A stretch of 44,876 nucleotides of DNA. Origin: Sphingopyxis sp. (GTDB taxonomy: Bacteria > Pseudomonadota > Alphaproteobacteria > Sphingomonadales > Sphingomonadaceae). Location: positions 1 through 44,876 of the forward strand of contig NZ_JAEMQX010000021.1 of assembly GCF_016463645.1 (NCBI RefSeq), given 5' to 3'. The notes beneath the pieces were generated by a model that ran no database searches, was not told the DNA's origin, and saw only the letters and a list, made by a program, of their open reading frames with translations. Shown here in pieces: positions 7,922 through 16,861 of this stretch. Numbering within the stretch: position 1 is the stretch's first letter; each line of letters starts with the position of its first letter. Both the position numbers and the translations under genes were made by a program.

Positions 7922-9343
7922 ATGACGCGCCCGCCATCTGCATCGCTGCTCGCCGCGCTCAGGGATCGGCTGGGCGCGAAGGGATACAGCGACGATCCCG
8001 ACGCGATGGCGCCTTGGCTGACCGATTGGCGCGGCAAATATCACGGCCGGGCGGCGGCCATGCTCTCGCCGGGGACGATCGAAGAGGTCGCTGCGATCGT
8101 GCGCCTGTGCCGCAAGGACAAGGTCGCGCTGGTCCCCCAGGGCGGCAACAGCGGGATGGTCGGCGGCGCGACACCCGACGCGAGCGGCGACCAGCTGCTG
8201 GTCAGCCTCCGGCGAATGAACCGGATACGCCATATCGACGAAGCGGCGCAGCTCGCCGTCGCCGAGGCGGGCGTGGTACTCGAGAATTTCCACAACGCCG
8301 CCCTGGACCATCGCCTCCGGTTCCCGCTCACGCTGGGCGGCAAGGGCTCGGCGACGATCGGCGGGCTGGTATCGACCAACGCGGGAGGAACACAGGTCCT
8401 GCGCCACGGAACGATGCGTGCGCTGGTCGCCGGTGTCGAGGCAGTCCTGCCCGACGGCAGCATCTTCGACGGGCTCGCCGCACTCAAAAAGGACAATCGC
8501 GGCTATGACCTGCGTCACCTGCTGTGCGGTGCCGAGGGAACGCTGGGCATCGTCACGGCCGCCTGCCTTCGCCTCGTCCCGACCGCCGCGCGGTGCACGG
8601 CATGGGTCGGCCTGGAAACACCCGAAGCCGCGCTTCGGCTGCTGCACCGCCTCGATGCTGCGATCGGGCGCGAACTCGAAGGGTTCGAACTTATCCCGCA
8701 CGCCTGCCTCGACGCAGTCCTGCGGCATATTCCGCAGACCCGTGCGCCGCTTGGGGTCGCGCAGCCATGGTATGTCCTTCTGGAACTCGCCGGCGAGAGC
8801 GACCGGAAATTGCTCGAGCAGCTGGAAGAACAGCTCGCGGCCGCGCTCCAGGCCCGACTGATCGGCGATGTCGTGATCGCCAAAAATGACAGCGAAAGCG
8901 ATGCCTTCTGGCGGTTGCGCGATTCGATCTCGGAGGCCGAACGCGCCGAGGGCCCGGCATTGCAGCACGACGTCAGCGTTCCGGTCGAGCAGATGCCGGC
9001 CTTTATCGCGGAAAATCCGCGCCGGCTCTCCCGTGCCTTTCCCGGCGCCCGGGCGCTTTCCTTCGGCCATCTCGGCGACGGCAACGTGCACCACCATGTC
9101 CAGCCGCCGATCGGCATCGACGGTGCGGGATGGCTTGCCGAATACGGCGCGGCGGTGAGCGGGCTTGTCTATTCGCACGTCCTCGAACTGGGCGGCTCGA
9201 TCTCGGCCGAGCACGGCATCGGCCAGATGAAGCGCGACATATTGGCCGAACTGGACAGCCCCGCACGCCTGGCCGCACTTCGCGCCGTCAAGACGGGCCT
9301 CGACCCGGCGGGCATCTTCAACCCGGGCAAGCTGATCGGGTGA
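7922..9343 (+). CDS. FAD-linked 2-hydroxyacid oxidoreductase (D-2-hydroxyglutarate/D-lactate dehydrogenase family)
   Basis: Flavoprotein of the GlcD/D-2-hydroxyglutarate dehydrogenase family, 473 residues, oxidising a D-2-hydroxyacid to the 2-oxoacid and passing electrons to an acceptor other than oxygen. The FAD_binding_4 (PCMH) domain shows VPQGGNSGMVGGATP near residue 75, the flavin-contacting GGKGSATIGGLVSTNAGG near 140 and GAEGTLGIVT near 203. The C-terminal cap domain has GHLGDGNVHHH with metal-binding histidines, ISAEHGIGQMK, and ends FNPGKLIG. ATG 7922 is preferred over TTG 7913 because ACGGAG sits 9 bases upstream. Which hydroxyacid is used (2-hydroxyglutarate, lactate, glycolate) cannot be decided here; the overall pattern is nearest to D-2-hydroxyglutarate dehydrogenase. 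Confidence 0.88.
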   Translation: MTRPPSASLLAALRDRLGAKGYSDDPDAMAPWLTDWRGKYHGRAAAMLSPGTIEEVAAIVRLCRKDKVALVPQGGNSGMVGGATPDASGDQLLVSLRRMNRIRHIDEAAQLAVAEAGVVLENFHNAALDHRLRFPLTLGGKGSATIGGLVSTNAGGTQVLRHGTMRALVAGVEAVLPDGSIFDGLAALKKDNRGYDLRHLLCGAEGTLGIVTAACLRLVPTAARCTAWVGLETPEAALRLLHRLDAAIGRELEGFELIPHACLDAVLRHIPQTRAPLGVAQPWYVLLELAGESDRKLLEQLEEQLAAALQARLIGDVVIAKNDSESDAFWRLRDSISEAERAEGPALQHDVSVPVEQMPAFIAENPRRLSRAFPGARALSFGHLGDGNVHHHVQPPIGIDGAGWLAEYGAAVSGLVYSHVLELGGSISAEHGIGQMKRDILAELDSPARLAALRAVKTGLDPAGIFNPGKLIG

Positions 9344-9425
9344 CGCCTCGGCTACCAGCGCCGGTCGCGCGTCGACGCCCTCTTGCGCCGCGCGGCGCGG
9401 GCCAATAAGGCGCTATATCCTTTTC

Positions 9426-9442
9426 GTCCCGCCCTGCGGGAC
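9426..9442 (+). promoter_or_regulatory. Leader hairpin GTCCCGC-CCT-GCGGGAC before the SapC gene
   Basis: A perfect 7-bp stem with a 3-base loop sits 18 bases upstream of the SapC start codon and just before its ACCGGAG ribosome binding region. It is preceded by GGCGCTATATCC and TTTT, which could be the -10 region and transcript start. It may be a 5' UTR stabilising hairpin or protein-independent attenuator. Sequence is certain; the role is a guess. Confidence 0.3.
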
Positions 9443-9460
9443 CCTTACCGGAGTCTAGAC

Positions 9461-10240
9461 ATGGCCACCGCGCCCGCATCTGCCAATCTTCCGCTGTTCT
9501 ACAAGGACCTCGCCCCGCTTTCGAGCGTCGAGCATGCCGATTTCCACGCCCGTCCCCTCGACAGCGCCGAATTCCTGGTGGGCCAGCACGCAATCCCGCT
9601 GACCTCGGACGAGTTCGTGTCGGCTTGCCGCTTTTTCCCGATCGTCTTTTCGGCCGGCGACAATCCGGTTCCGCTCGCACTGATGGGCCTGAACGAAGGC
9701 ATCAACACCTTCGTCGACGACCAGGGCAAGCTGGTCAATCCGGTCTATGTTCCGGCCTATATCCGCCGCTACCCCTTCCTGCTCGCGCGCCTGCAGCCCA
9801 ATTCGGAAGATCTGTCGTTGTGCTTCGACCCGACCTCGGGCGCGCTCGGCAAATTCGACGAGGGCGATGCGCTGTTCGTCGACGGCCAGCCGTCGGAGCA
9901 GGTGCAGGCCGTGCTCGAATTCTGCAAGAATTTCGAGGAGGCCGGCCAACGCACCGGCATGTTCATGGACGAGCTCAAGAAGGCCGATCTGCTCATGGAC
10001 GGCGAAGTCGCCATCCAGCAGGAAGGCAACGACAAGCCCTATGTCTATCGCGGTTTCCAGATGGTCGACGAGAACAAGCTGCGCGAATTGCGCGGCGACG
10101 TGCTGCGCAAGCTGATGCAGAACGGCATCCTCGGTCTGATCTTCGCGCATCTTTTCTCGCTGCAGCTGATGCGCGAAGTGTTCGCCGAACAGGTCAAGAG
10201 CGGCAAGATGCCGCTGAACACCGAACTGCCCGCCGCCTGA
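9461..10240 (+). CDS. SapC family protein
   Basis: 259-residue member of the SapC family. The family is named after Campylobacter surface-layer secretion protein SapC, but in Alphaproteobacteria it usually occurs as a single cytoplasmic gene of unknown role. Visible family features are FYKDLAPLSSVEHADF near the N-terminus, PLTSDEFVSACRFFPIVF, LMGLNEGINTFVD, PAYIRRYPFLLA, and a C-terminal FQMVDENKL segment followed by a helix (LFSLQLMREVFAEQ). No signal peptide is seen. The start at MATAP has ACCGGAG about 8 bases upstream; an earlier in-frame start would run through the leader hairpin. The gene ends 11 bases before a strong terminator. Confidence 0.9.
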   Translation: MATAPASANLPLFYKDLAPLSSVEHADFHARPLDSAEFLVGQHAIPLTSDEFVSACRFFPIVFSAGDNPVPLALMGLNEGINTFVDDQGKLVNPVYVPAYIRRYPFLLARLQPNSEDLSLCFDPTSGALGKFDEGDALFVDGQPSEQVQAVLEFCKNFEEAGQRTGMFMDELKKADLLMDGEVAIQQEGNDKPYVYRGFQMVDENKLRELRGDVLRKLMQNGILGLIFAHLFSLQLMREVFAEQVKSGKMPLNTELPAA

Positions 10241-10250
10241 AACAGACAAA

Positions 10251-10293
10251 CAAAAGGCCGCCCTCATCGATGACGGGGCGGCCTTTTGTTTTT
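10251..10293. terminator. Bidirectional intrinsic terminator between SapC gene and DUF1674 gene
   Basis: A perfect 13-bp stem pairs bases 10251-10263 (CAAAAGGCCGCCC) with 10276-10288 around a 12-base loop, followed on the plus strand by TTTTGTTTTT. On the minus strand the same stem is followed by TTTTGTTTGTCTG, so it can serve both converging genes. It is the clearest Rho-independent terminator in the window. Confidence 0.92.
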
Positions 10294-10327
10294 GGCCGTT
10301 ACACTATCGGCCAAATCCGGTCGTAGC

Positions 10328-10540
10328 TCAGAAATCGACAGCTACGCCTTTGAGCTCCCAGTCGCCGTAGCGCACCGGGTTGCGCCCGCCGGGCTGATCC
10401 CCGGCCTTGTCTTCATGGATCGGCCGGGGCGCCGGAACCGCACTGTTCGTCCACCCCTCGGGCGCTTTCACATGCGCGGGGCGCTTTACAGCACGCGGCG
10501 TTCCGCCGATGGTCGGGGTCGGGCTGTTTTCACTCGTCAT
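10328..10540 (-). CDS. DUF1674 / succinate dehydrogenase assembly factor 4-like protein
   Basis: Small 70-residue protein ending in the DUF1674 signature: EDKAGDQPGG then NPVRYGDWELKGVAVDF. The eukaryotic homologue SDHAF4 (Sdh8) binds the flavinated SdhA subunit and helps assemble complex II; the bacterial protein is assumed to do the same. The N-terminal half is poorly structured and Pro/Lys-rich. The start at MTSENSPT is chosen because earlier in-frame starts would run antisense into the rRNA methyltransferase gene, which begins 52 bases away on the other strand. No succinate dehydrogenase gene is present in the window. Confidence 0.88.
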   Translation of the reverse strand: MTSENSPTPTIGGTPRAVKRPAHVKAPEGWTNSAVPAPRPIHEDKAGDQPGGRNPVRYGDWELKGVAVDF

Positions 10541-10592
10541 GCCCGCAATATAGGATTTTTCATGCGCCACGCCAACCACGCCTGTGCCGGTC

Positions 10593-11891
10593 ATGGCTGA
10601 TCGCCGTCCGCGTCGCCGTCGGTCCGCGGGTGAGGCCGAGCCGCCGGGCATGGCGCCGCGCCGCGCGGCGTTGCGGCTGCTCGACGCGATCTTGCGGCGT
10701 GGCGATCCGCTCGACGTCGCCATGCATGCCGCCGCGCAGGGCCTGACCGGCGCCGATCGCGCCTTTGCCGTCGCCATCGCGTCCGAGGCGCTGCGCTGGA
10801 TGGTCGATATCGACGCGCTGATCGACGGCGCGACGGCGCAAATCCTGCCCGACGACGTCAAATCGCGCGCGGTACTCCGGATCGCGCTCGCACAGCTGCT
10901 GGTACTCAAAAGTCCGGGCCATGCGGTCGTATCGACCGCGCTGCCCCTCGTCGACGGCGGGCCGCGACGGCTGGTCCATGCGATCCTGTCCCGCGCGCAA
11001 CAAGAGGAATGGCAGCTTCCGGCGGGCGCCACGCTTCCCCTGCCCGCTGCCGAACGCTGGGCCGAGCAATGGGACCTGAAAATGGTCGAGGCGGCGGAAG
11101 CGAGCTGGAGCGCGCCACCGCCGATCGATCTGAGCTTCGCCGCCGAACCCGGCGCGGACGAATGGCCCGAGGCGCTCACGCTCGCACCACGCCACCGCCG
11201 CCTGCCGCGCGGACAGGCCGTCGAGGCGATGCCCGGCTACCGGGAAGGCGGCTGGTGGGTGCAGGATCTGGCGGCCAGCATGCCCGCACGCCTGCTCGGC
11301 AACGGCGAGGGCCGGACGGTACTCGACCTCTGCGCCGCGCCGGGCGGCAAGACGATGCAGCTCGCCGCCGCAGGATGGAATGTCGTCGCGGTCGACGCCA
11401 GCGCCAAGCGGCTCGAACGGCTGCGCGCCAATATCGAACGCACCAGCCTTTCGGCGGAGATCGTCCAGGGCGATATCCGGTCGTGGGAACCGGCGAATCC
11501 TGCCGACGCGATCCTGCTCGATGCCCCCTGTTCGGCGACCGGCATTTTCCGTCGCCACCCCGATGTGCTTCACCGCATCGAACCGCGGCAGATCGAAGAG
11601 ATGGCCGCGTTGCAGGCCGACCTGCTCAGCCGCGCGGCGAATTGGCTGAAACCCGGCGGAACACTCGTCTACGCAACCTGCTCGCTCGAACGCGCCGAGG
11701 GCGAAGACCGGATGTCGGCTTTTCTCGATCGCCACAAGGGCTGGACCGTCGCCCCCGCGCGCCCCGACGAGTTGCCCGATATGATCGCGCCCGACAGCGA
11801 CGGATTTGTCCGGACGCTCCCCGGCATGCTCGCCGATGAAGGCGGCCTCGACGGATTTTTCGTCGCGCGGCTGCGCGCGCCGTCAAACTGA
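10593..11891 (+). CDS. RsmB/NOP-family 16S rRNA (cytosine-C5) methyltransferase
   Basis: SAM-dependent RNA m5C methyltransferase of 432 residues. The N-terminal 140 residues form the NusB-like RNA-binding domain (RRAALRLLDAILRRGDPLD, DRAFAVAIASEALRW). The catalytic domain holds the SAM motif DLCAAPGGKT near residue 245, VDASAKRLERL, the motif IV cysteine in DAPCSATG near 311 and the motif VI nucleophile cysteine in ATCSLE near 362. Both cysteines needed for the RsmB/NOP mechanism are present. Target in E. coli RsmB is 16S C967; the exact target here is inferred. GTG 10584 is an alternative start three codons upstream. It is divergent from the DUF1674 gene. Confidence 0.92.
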   Translation: MADRRPRRRRSAGEAEPPGMAPRRAALRLLDAILRRGDPLDVAMHAAAQGLTGADRAFAVAIASEALRWMVDIDALIDGATAQILPDDVKSRAVLRIALAQLLVLKSPGHAVVSTALPLVDGGPRRLVHAILSRAQQEEWQLPAGATLPLPAAERWAEQWDLKMVEAAEASWSAPPPIDLSFAAEPGADEWPEALTLAPRHRRLPRGQAVEAMPGYREGGWWVQDLAASMPARLLGNGEGRTVLDLCAAPGGKTMQLAAAGWNVVAVDASAKRLERLRANIERTSLSAEIVQGDIRSWEPANPADAILLDAPCSATGIFRRHPDVLHRIEPRQIEEMAALQADLLSRAANWLKPGGTLVYATCSLERAEGEDRMSAFLDRHKGWTVAPARPDELPDMIAPDSDGFVRTLPGMLADEGGLDGFFVARLRAPSN

Positions 11892-11924
11892 CCTTCCGCG
11901 CGAGCGGGACATGAACGTTCGCGC

Positions 11925-11961
11925 CCGCGGCCAGACTTTCCCGGGAAAGAACTGGCCGCGG
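11925..11961. terminator. Long near-perfect hairpin between convergent genes
   Basis: Outer arms CCGCGGCCAG (11925-11934) and CTGGCCGCGG (11952-11961) are perfectly complementary and enclose the perfect palindrome CTTTCCCGGGAAAG (11936-11949), separated only by A on one side and AA on the other. The result is about 17 base pairs with almost no loop. It sits between two converging genes (stops at 11891 and 11976), where a bidirectional terminator is expected, but there is no T tract on either side. It could act as an RNA-stabilising hairpin, a Rho-assisted stop, or a DNA cruciform or protein site. Confidence 0.55.
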
Positions 11962-11975
11962 ATCGCCCGGCTTCG

Positions 11976-13697
11976 TCAGAATACCGCCTTCGGCGCCGTC
12001 TCCTTCATCATCGCAGCACGCACCATCGGGATCGGCGGGCCGCCGTAAGACAGGAATTCGTCGTGGAACGCCTTCCACTTCGTCTTGTCGCCCTTGGTCC
12101 AGTCATCGCGCAGCTTGCGGATCATCAGCTTGCCCATCGTGTAATTGAGATAGGCGGGATCATAGGTGCCACGCGCCGCCTGTTGCCGCGCGTTACCTTC
12201 GTCCTGATAGCATTGCTCCTTGAACAGCTTTTCCGAGTCCGCGACCGTCATCCCCTTGGTGTGCAGGCCGATCGCCGAGAGATAGCGGCAGTCGCGCAGC
12301 AGCGCGTTCGACAGCTGGCCGATATGCGTTTCGGGGTCGCCCTCGCCCAGCCCGGCATCCCACATCATCTCTTCGGTATAATGGGCCCACCCCTCGGCGA
12401 AGGCGTAGCCGACGAACAGCTTGCCGAAGATGCTTTCGGCGCGGTTCGAGTGAAGGAAGTTGAGGAAGTGGCCCGGCCAGACTTCATGGACCGAGGTAAA
12501 CATCAGATCCTTGCGTCCCGGCACGAAATCGGCCTGCGTCTGCTTGTCCCACGCGGGATCGGGCGGCGAGATATAATAGACCGACGGCAGGCCTTTCTCA
12601 TATGGCCCCGGAATGTCGATATAGGCGCTGTTCTGCCGGTTATACGGCGGCGATTCCTCGACCTGCGCCTGTTCGGTCCCCGGGATCGTCACGATGTCCT
12701 TTTCGATCAGGAAGGCCCGAAGCGCCGGCAGCTGGCGCCGTGCCTCGGCAACCGGGCCGTCGGCGGGCTTGTCCGAATTCATCTTCTTCATGCAGTCGGC
12801 GATCGTCATTCCGGCGGCATAGGTCGCGCAGGCAGCCTTCAGCGCGTCCTGGTTGCGCTTGAGGTCGGCCTGCCCGATACGCTCCAGCTCGTCGAGCGGC
12901 GTGTCGACGCCCTCGTTGGTCAGGATCATCTTCGAGAATTTCTCGGCGCCGAGCGCGTAGCCGTCTGCCGTACCCGGCTGCGATCCGACATATTTCGCAA
13001 GATCGGTCATCGCTGCGCCAGCTTTTGCGACGGCTTCGTCGAACTGCTTCTGCAGCGCCTCGTCCTTGACCGACGCAAAGGCGGCCTTTGCGTCGCCGGT
13101 ATAATAGTCGGCAAAGCCGCCGAAGCCTGCGGTGCCATATTTGACGAAGGTCGCGGGCAGCGGAAGCTTGAGGTTCGCCTTGATCTGTGCCGCGGCTGCC
13201 GGGACCTTTTCGGCATAGGCGATGAACGCCTTCATCCGCGTCGTCGCATCGGCATAAGGGCGCGCGATATAGACATTGGGATCGAGCGCGCCGGTGTAGA
13301 AGGCAGGGTTCTTCTGCGCGAAATCGGTATCGCGAAGGAAGAAGAGCTGTCCCTGCGCGACGTGGATCAGATAATCGCGCTCGAACTTTTCGGCTTCGGT
13401 CATCTCCCCGTCGAACGCCTTGGCGTCGGCGATCGCCTTTTCGAGATAGGCGGCCTGTTTTTCGAGGCCCTCGGGCGACCAGTCGGGTAGCTGGCCGTCA
13501 TATTCATGCTTGCCCTGATAAACGGCGAAATTGGGATTGAGCGGGAAATAGCCCGCGAGGAACTGATCGCGAAATCCGGTCCAGTTCGTCGCCCCCGATC
13601 CTGTCGCCGACTTGTTGTCCGACGCATTGCAAGCGGTCAGCACCAGCAAGCTCGCAGCCATCGCTGCCCCGCCGAAACGGACAAATTTGCTTTTCAT
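11976..13697 (-). CDS. DUF885 family lipoprotein, putative metallopeptidase
   Basis: 573-residue lipoprotein. The N-terminus MKSKFVRFGG is followed by a hydrophobic core and the lipobox LTAC, so it is anchored in the envelope. The body matches DUF885, a family with a zinc-peptidase-like fold; the metal-binding motif HEVWPGH (HExxxGH) is at about residues 404-410, followed by a downstream AEGWAHYTEEMM segment that supplies further ligands. The substrate is unknown; related proteins are thought to be carboxypeptidase-like. GGGAGAT lies 7 bases before ATG 13697; a longer frame to 13826 would run into the divergent MFS gene and is rejected. Transcribed divergently from the exporter over a 128-base spacer. 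Confidence 0.9.
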   Translation of the reverse strand: MKSKFVRFGGAAMAASLLVLTACNASDNKSATGSGATNWTGFRDQFLAGYFPLNPNFAVYQGKHEYDGQLPDWSPEGLEKQAAYLEKAIADAKAFDGEMTEAEKFERDYLIHVAQGQLFFLRDTDFAQKNPAFYTGALDPNVYIARPYADATTRMKAFIAYAEKVPAAAAQIKANLKLPLPATFVKYGTAGFGGFADYYTGDAKAAFASVKDEALQKQFDEAVAKAGAAMTDLAKYVGSQPGTADGYALGAEKFSKMILTNEGVDTPLDELERIGQADLKRNQDALKAACATYAAGMTIADCMKKMNSDKPADGPVAEARRQLPALRAFLIEKDIVTIPGTEQAQVEESPPYNRQNSAYIDIPGPYEKGLPSVYYISPPDPAWDKQTQADFVPGRKDLMFTSVHEVWPGHFLNFLHSNRAESIFGKLFVGYAFAEGWAHYTEEMMWDAGLGEGDPETHIGQLSNALLRDCRYLSAIGLHTKGMTVADSEKLFKEQCYQDEGNARQQAARGTYDPAYLNYTMGKLMIRKLRDDWTKGDKTKWKAFHDEFLSYGGPPIPMVRAAMMKETAPKAVF

Positions 13698-13825
13698 TCC
13701 AATATCTCCCTGACTCCTGTGTCGACACTTGTGCCAGCGACCCCGACCGATGACACCTGCAAATCGACGAACGGCAAAGCTATGCCATCTGGACAGCAAC
13801 GAAAAGCGGACTACGGCGATCGGCA

Positions 13826-15139
13826 ATGGCGACGATCCCTCCCCCCGAAGGCGTAGAACCGGTGATGCCGGAGGCGACGCCCAAAGCCCCCTCCCCGCTC
13901 AGCTATCCCGACTTCCGCTATTTCTGGGTCGCGCGATTCACCGCAGTGATGGCTACGATCGCGATGGTGGTCGTCATAGGCTATCAGCTCTACGACACCG
14001 CGCGCACCGACTATGGCATGTCGATCAAGGAAGCCTCGTTCCAACTGGGGCTGCTCGGCCTGTTCCAGTTCGTCCCGCTTGCGATCCTCACCCCCGTCGC
14101 CGGCTGGGCGGCCGACCGGTTCGAGCGGCGCAGCGTCGCGATCTTTTCGAACCTCATCGACCTCCTCATCGCCGCAACGCTCGGGTGGCTTACCTGGGCG
14201 GACGGCCTGACCCTGCCGCTGCTCTTCGGCCTTGCCGCGCTCCACGGCGTCGCACGCGTCTTCTCGGGCCCGGCGATGAGCGCGATCGCGCCGAATATCG
14301 TCCCGCCTGCTGTCCTGCCGCGCGCGATCGCGATGAGCAGCATCGCCTGGCAATCGGCGTCGGTGGTCGGGCCGGCAGCCGGCGGGCTGATCTATGCCGC
14401 ACACCCGGGAGCGGTCTACGTCTTCTCCGCGCTTCTCCTTGCCATTTCCGCGTTCACGCTCAGCCGCGTGCGGCCCGTCCTGCCGCCGCCCGCCGAAGTT
14501 CGCCGCCACCCGCTTCGCGAAATGGTCGACGGGCTGCGCTTCGTGTGGGTCGAGCGCTTCCTGCTGGGGACGATCACGCTCGATCTGTTCGCAGTCCTGC
14601 TCGCGGGCGCGACCGCGATGTTCCCGGTCTTCGCGCGGGACATATTGCACGCCGGGCCCGAAGGCGCGGGGCTGATGCGCGCCGCCGTCGCGGCGGGCTC
14701 GGTCGCGGTCGCGGTCGGCCTCGCCATCCGCCCGATCGAACGCAATGTCGGCGTGAAGATGCTGTGGGCGGTTGCGGTGTTCGGTGCCGGCACTGTTGCG
14801 TTCGGACTTTCAACCAACCTGATCCTGTCGCTTGGCGTGCTCGTGCTCATGGGCGCGGCGGACATGTTCTCGGTTTTCGTGCGCGGTACGCTGATCCAGC
14901 TCAACACCCCCGATCATATGCGCGGCCGCGTCAGTGCCGCGTCGGGGCTCGCGATTTCGGCGTCGAACGAGCTTGGCGAGATGCGCGCCGGCGCGATGGC
15001 GGCCGCGCTCGGCCCGATCAGCGCCGTCGTCGTCGGCGGCGCCGCGGCGGTCGGGGTGACCGCGCTGTGGGCCTGGATCTTCCCGGAGCTGCGGCGTGCC
15101 AGAACCTTCGAACCGCAGTTCAGGCAAGCGAACGACTAG
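13826..15139 (+). CDS. MFS exporter (EntS/MFS_3 type)
   Basis: Inner-membrane major facilitator superfamily transporter of 437 residues with about 10-12 hydrophobic segments. It belongs to the MFS_3 group that includes the enterobactin exporter EntS: after a Pro-rich N-terminal tail come LSYPDFRYFWVARF, then LAILTPVAGWAADRFERR, the motif A equivalent (GxxADRxxRR) between helices 2 and 3, and GVARVFSGPAMSAIAPNIVP. The C-terminal half contains LIQLNTPDHMRGRVSA, the second typical loop motif. The exported substrate is not evident: there are no siderophore biosynthesis genes nearby. Its start is 128 bases from the divergent DUF885 gene. Confidence 0.88.
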   Translation: MATIPPPEGVEPVMPEATPKAPSPLSYPDFRYFWVARFTAVMATIAMVVVIGYQLYDTARTDYGMSIKEASFQLGLLGLFQFVPLAILTPVAGWAADRFERRSVAIFSNLIDLLIAATLGWLTWADGLTLPLLFGLAALHGVARVFSGPAMSAIAPNIVPPAVLPRAIAMSSIAWQSASVVGPAAGGLIYAAHPGAVYVFSALLLAISAFTLSRVRPVLPPPAEVRRHPLREMVDGLRFVWVERFLLGTITLDLFAVLLAGATAMFPVFARDILHAGPEGAGLMRAAVAAGSVAVAVGLAIRPIERNVGVKMLWAVAVFGAGTVAFGLSTNLILSLGVLVLMGAADMFSVFVRGTLIQLNTPDHMRGRVSAASGLAISASNELGEMRAGAMAAALGPISAVVVGGAAAVGVTALWAWIFPELRRARTFEPQFRQAND

Positions 15140-15186
15140 CGCCGGCACCGCTTGCCGCGCGCACCACTCATTTTACCCGAAAGCTA

Positions 15187-15215
15187 TTGTCAATTTATTT
15201 AGTTGAGTTATTGAA
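15187..15215 (+). promoter_or_regulatory. AT-rich candidate promoter of the hydrolase-cysK-cell wall hydrolase operon
   Basis: A sharply AT-rich patch in a GC-rich spacer holds TTGTCA (15187-15192) and, 17 bases on, ATTGAA (15210-15215), about 50 bases before the start codon at 15267. The match to the -10 consensus is weak. The base composition shift is the main support. Confidence 0.35.
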
Positions 15216-15266
15216 GACTCACCCGTCACCGCGGTTCCCCCTCTCTCCCCCGATGGAGCGACCGCC

Positions 15267-15935
15267 ATGAACAATTCGAATATCCGCCATAAAATCCTGA
15301 CCATACCGGGTCTCTACAACAGCGGCCCCACCCACTGGCAGAGCCTGTGGGAGCGCAGTTTTGCCGACTGCGAACGTGTCGAGCTCGGCAGCTGGGACGA
15401 ACCGCTGAAGGACCAGTGGGTCGAGCGGATCGCCGACGCGATCGACGCCGAGCACGAGCCCGTCCTCATCGCCGCGCACAGCCTCGGCTGCCACGCCTTT
15501 GCGCACTGGTTCGCCGCGGCGAGCAGCGTTGCCCGTGACCGCATCGCCGGCGCATTGCTCGTCGCGCCGCCCGACCTCTCGCAGCTGCGCCGCGACGCGC
15601 GGGTCGCGAGCTTCACCGACTCACCCGCACTATCGTCGCAGGTGCCGATGATCGTCGTCGCCAGCGATGACGATCCCTACGCCAGGACCGCGCATGTCTG
15701 GCGCCTGTCGCGGCACTGGGACGCGCGCTTCGTCAACGCCGGCCCCTTTGGCCATATCAACGCCGAATCGGGCATCGGCGACTGGCCTTATGGACAGTAT
15801 CTGCTGGCATCGTTACAACCCGCGCCGACGCCGGTGCCGGCGGACGAGGCACGCTGGCTCCGCGCCGGCGACTGGCCAAATCGCGTCCGCCGCGACCCGC
15901 GTTTCGAGTTCAAAGAGAGAGCGCACCGATCATGA
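15267..15935 (+). CDS. RBBP9/YdeN-type alpha/beta hydrolase
   Basis: 222-residue serine hydrolase of the RBBP9/YdeN family, cytoplasmic. After the beta-strand opening [20 protein letters not shown] (the family's HG-equivalent) comes the nucleophile elbow AHSLGC with Ser at about residue 71. The acid is probably Asp in VASDDDPY near 133, and the catalytic His is in GPFGHIN near 162. Natural substrates of the family are poorly known. The C-terminal 35 residues form a Pro/Arg-rich extension. The stop codon overlaps the cysteine synthase start as ATGA (15932-15935), so the two are likely translationally coupled. Confidence 0.88.
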   Translation: MNNSNIRHKILTIPGLYNSGPTHWQSLWERSFADCERVELGSWDEPLKDQWVERIADAIDAEHEPVLIAAHSLGCHAFAHWFAAASSVARDRIAGALLVAPPDLSQLRRDARVASFTDSPALSSQVPMIVVASDDDPYARTAHVWRLSRHWDARFVNAGPFGHINAESGIGDWPYGQYLLASLQPAPTPVPADEARWLRAGDWPNRVRRDPRFEFKERAHRS

Positions 15936-16852
15936 AAGCCAATTCGATCCTCGATACCATCGGGAACACACCACACATCCGTGTCGCCAAGCTGTTCCCC
16001 GACGCCGAAGTCTGGGTGAAGTCGGAACGCAGCAATCCCGGTGGATCGATCAAGGATCGAATCGGCCTCGCGATGATCGAGGCGGCCGAACGCGACGGCA
16101 GCCTGAAAGCCGGCGGCACCATCGTCGAGCCGACGTCGGGCAATACCGGCATCGGCCTCGCGATGGCGGCCGCGGTCAAGGGCTACAAGCTCATCCTCGT
16201 CATGCCCGAAAGCATGTCGGTCGAACGCCGCCGGCTGATGCTCGCCTATGGCGCGACCTTCGACCTGACGCCCCGCGAAAAGGGGATGAAGGGAGCGATC
16301 GAGCGTGCGATCGAGCTCGTCGAAACGACCCCGGGCGCATGGATGCCGCAGCAGTTCGAGAATGAGGCGAATATCGACGTCCATGTCCGTACGACCGGCC
16401 CTGAAATCCTTGCCGATTTCAAGGACAGCCCCATCGACGTGCTGATCACCGGCGTCGGCACCGGCGGCCATATCACCGGGACTGCGCAGTTCCTGAAGCA
16501 GCATTGGCCCAATCTGAAGGTCTATGCGGTCGAACCCGAGCTGTCGCCGGTGATTTCGGGGGGCCAGCCCGGACCGCACCCGATCCAGGGCATCGGAGCG
16601 GGCTTCATTCCGCGCAACCTCCATACCGACCTTCTCGACGGCGTGATCAAGGTCGACGCCGCCGATGCCAAGGATTTCGCGCGCCGCGCCGCGACCGAGG
16701 AAGGCATGCTCGTCGGTATCTCGTCGGGCGCGACACTGGCGGCGATTGCGCAAAAGCTCGGCGAACTGCCGCCGGGTAGCCGCGTGCTCGGTTTCAACTA
16801 CGACACTGGCGAGCGCTATCTGTCGGTTCCCGATTTCCTGCCGGAAATCTGA
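15932..16852 (+). CDS. cysK: Cysteine synthase (O-acetylserine sulfhydrylase), PLP-dependent
   Basis: 306-residue PLP enzyme making L-cysteine from O-acetylserine and sulfide, the last step of sulfur assimilation. Lys41 in [10 protein letters not shown] is the PLP Schiff-base lysine, the acetate/amino-acid loop TSGNTG is at about residues 68-73, and the phosphate-binding GVGTGGH loop is near residue 175. The length fits CysK/CysM. It could equally be called cysM, since the two cannot be separated reliably by eye. It is coupled to the upstream hydrolase and followed 9 bases later by the cell wall hydrolase. The sulfate activation genes cysD-cysNC-cysQ are 4 kb further on, on the other strand. 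Confidence 0.93.
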   Translation: MKANSILDTIGNTPHIRVAKLFPDAEVWVKSERSNPGGSIKDRIGLAMIEAAERDGSLKAGGTIVEPTSGNTGIGLAMAAAVKGYKLILVMPESMSVERRRLMLAYGATFDLTPREKGMKGAIERAIELVETTPGAWMPQQFENEANIDVHVRTTGPEILADFKDSPIDVLITGVGTGGHITGTAQFLKQHWPNLKVYAVEPELSPVISGGQPGPHPIQGIGAGFIPRNLHTDLLDGVIKVDAADAKDFARRAATEEGMLVGISSGATLAAIAQKLGELPPGSRVLGFNYDTGERYLSVPDFLPEI

Positions 16853-16861
16853 CTCCGCGCC

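Noticed and set aside
13826-15139. Siderophore exporter in a siderophore cluster
   Set aside because: The transporter type is EntS-like, but no siderophore biosynthesis or uptake genes are near it.
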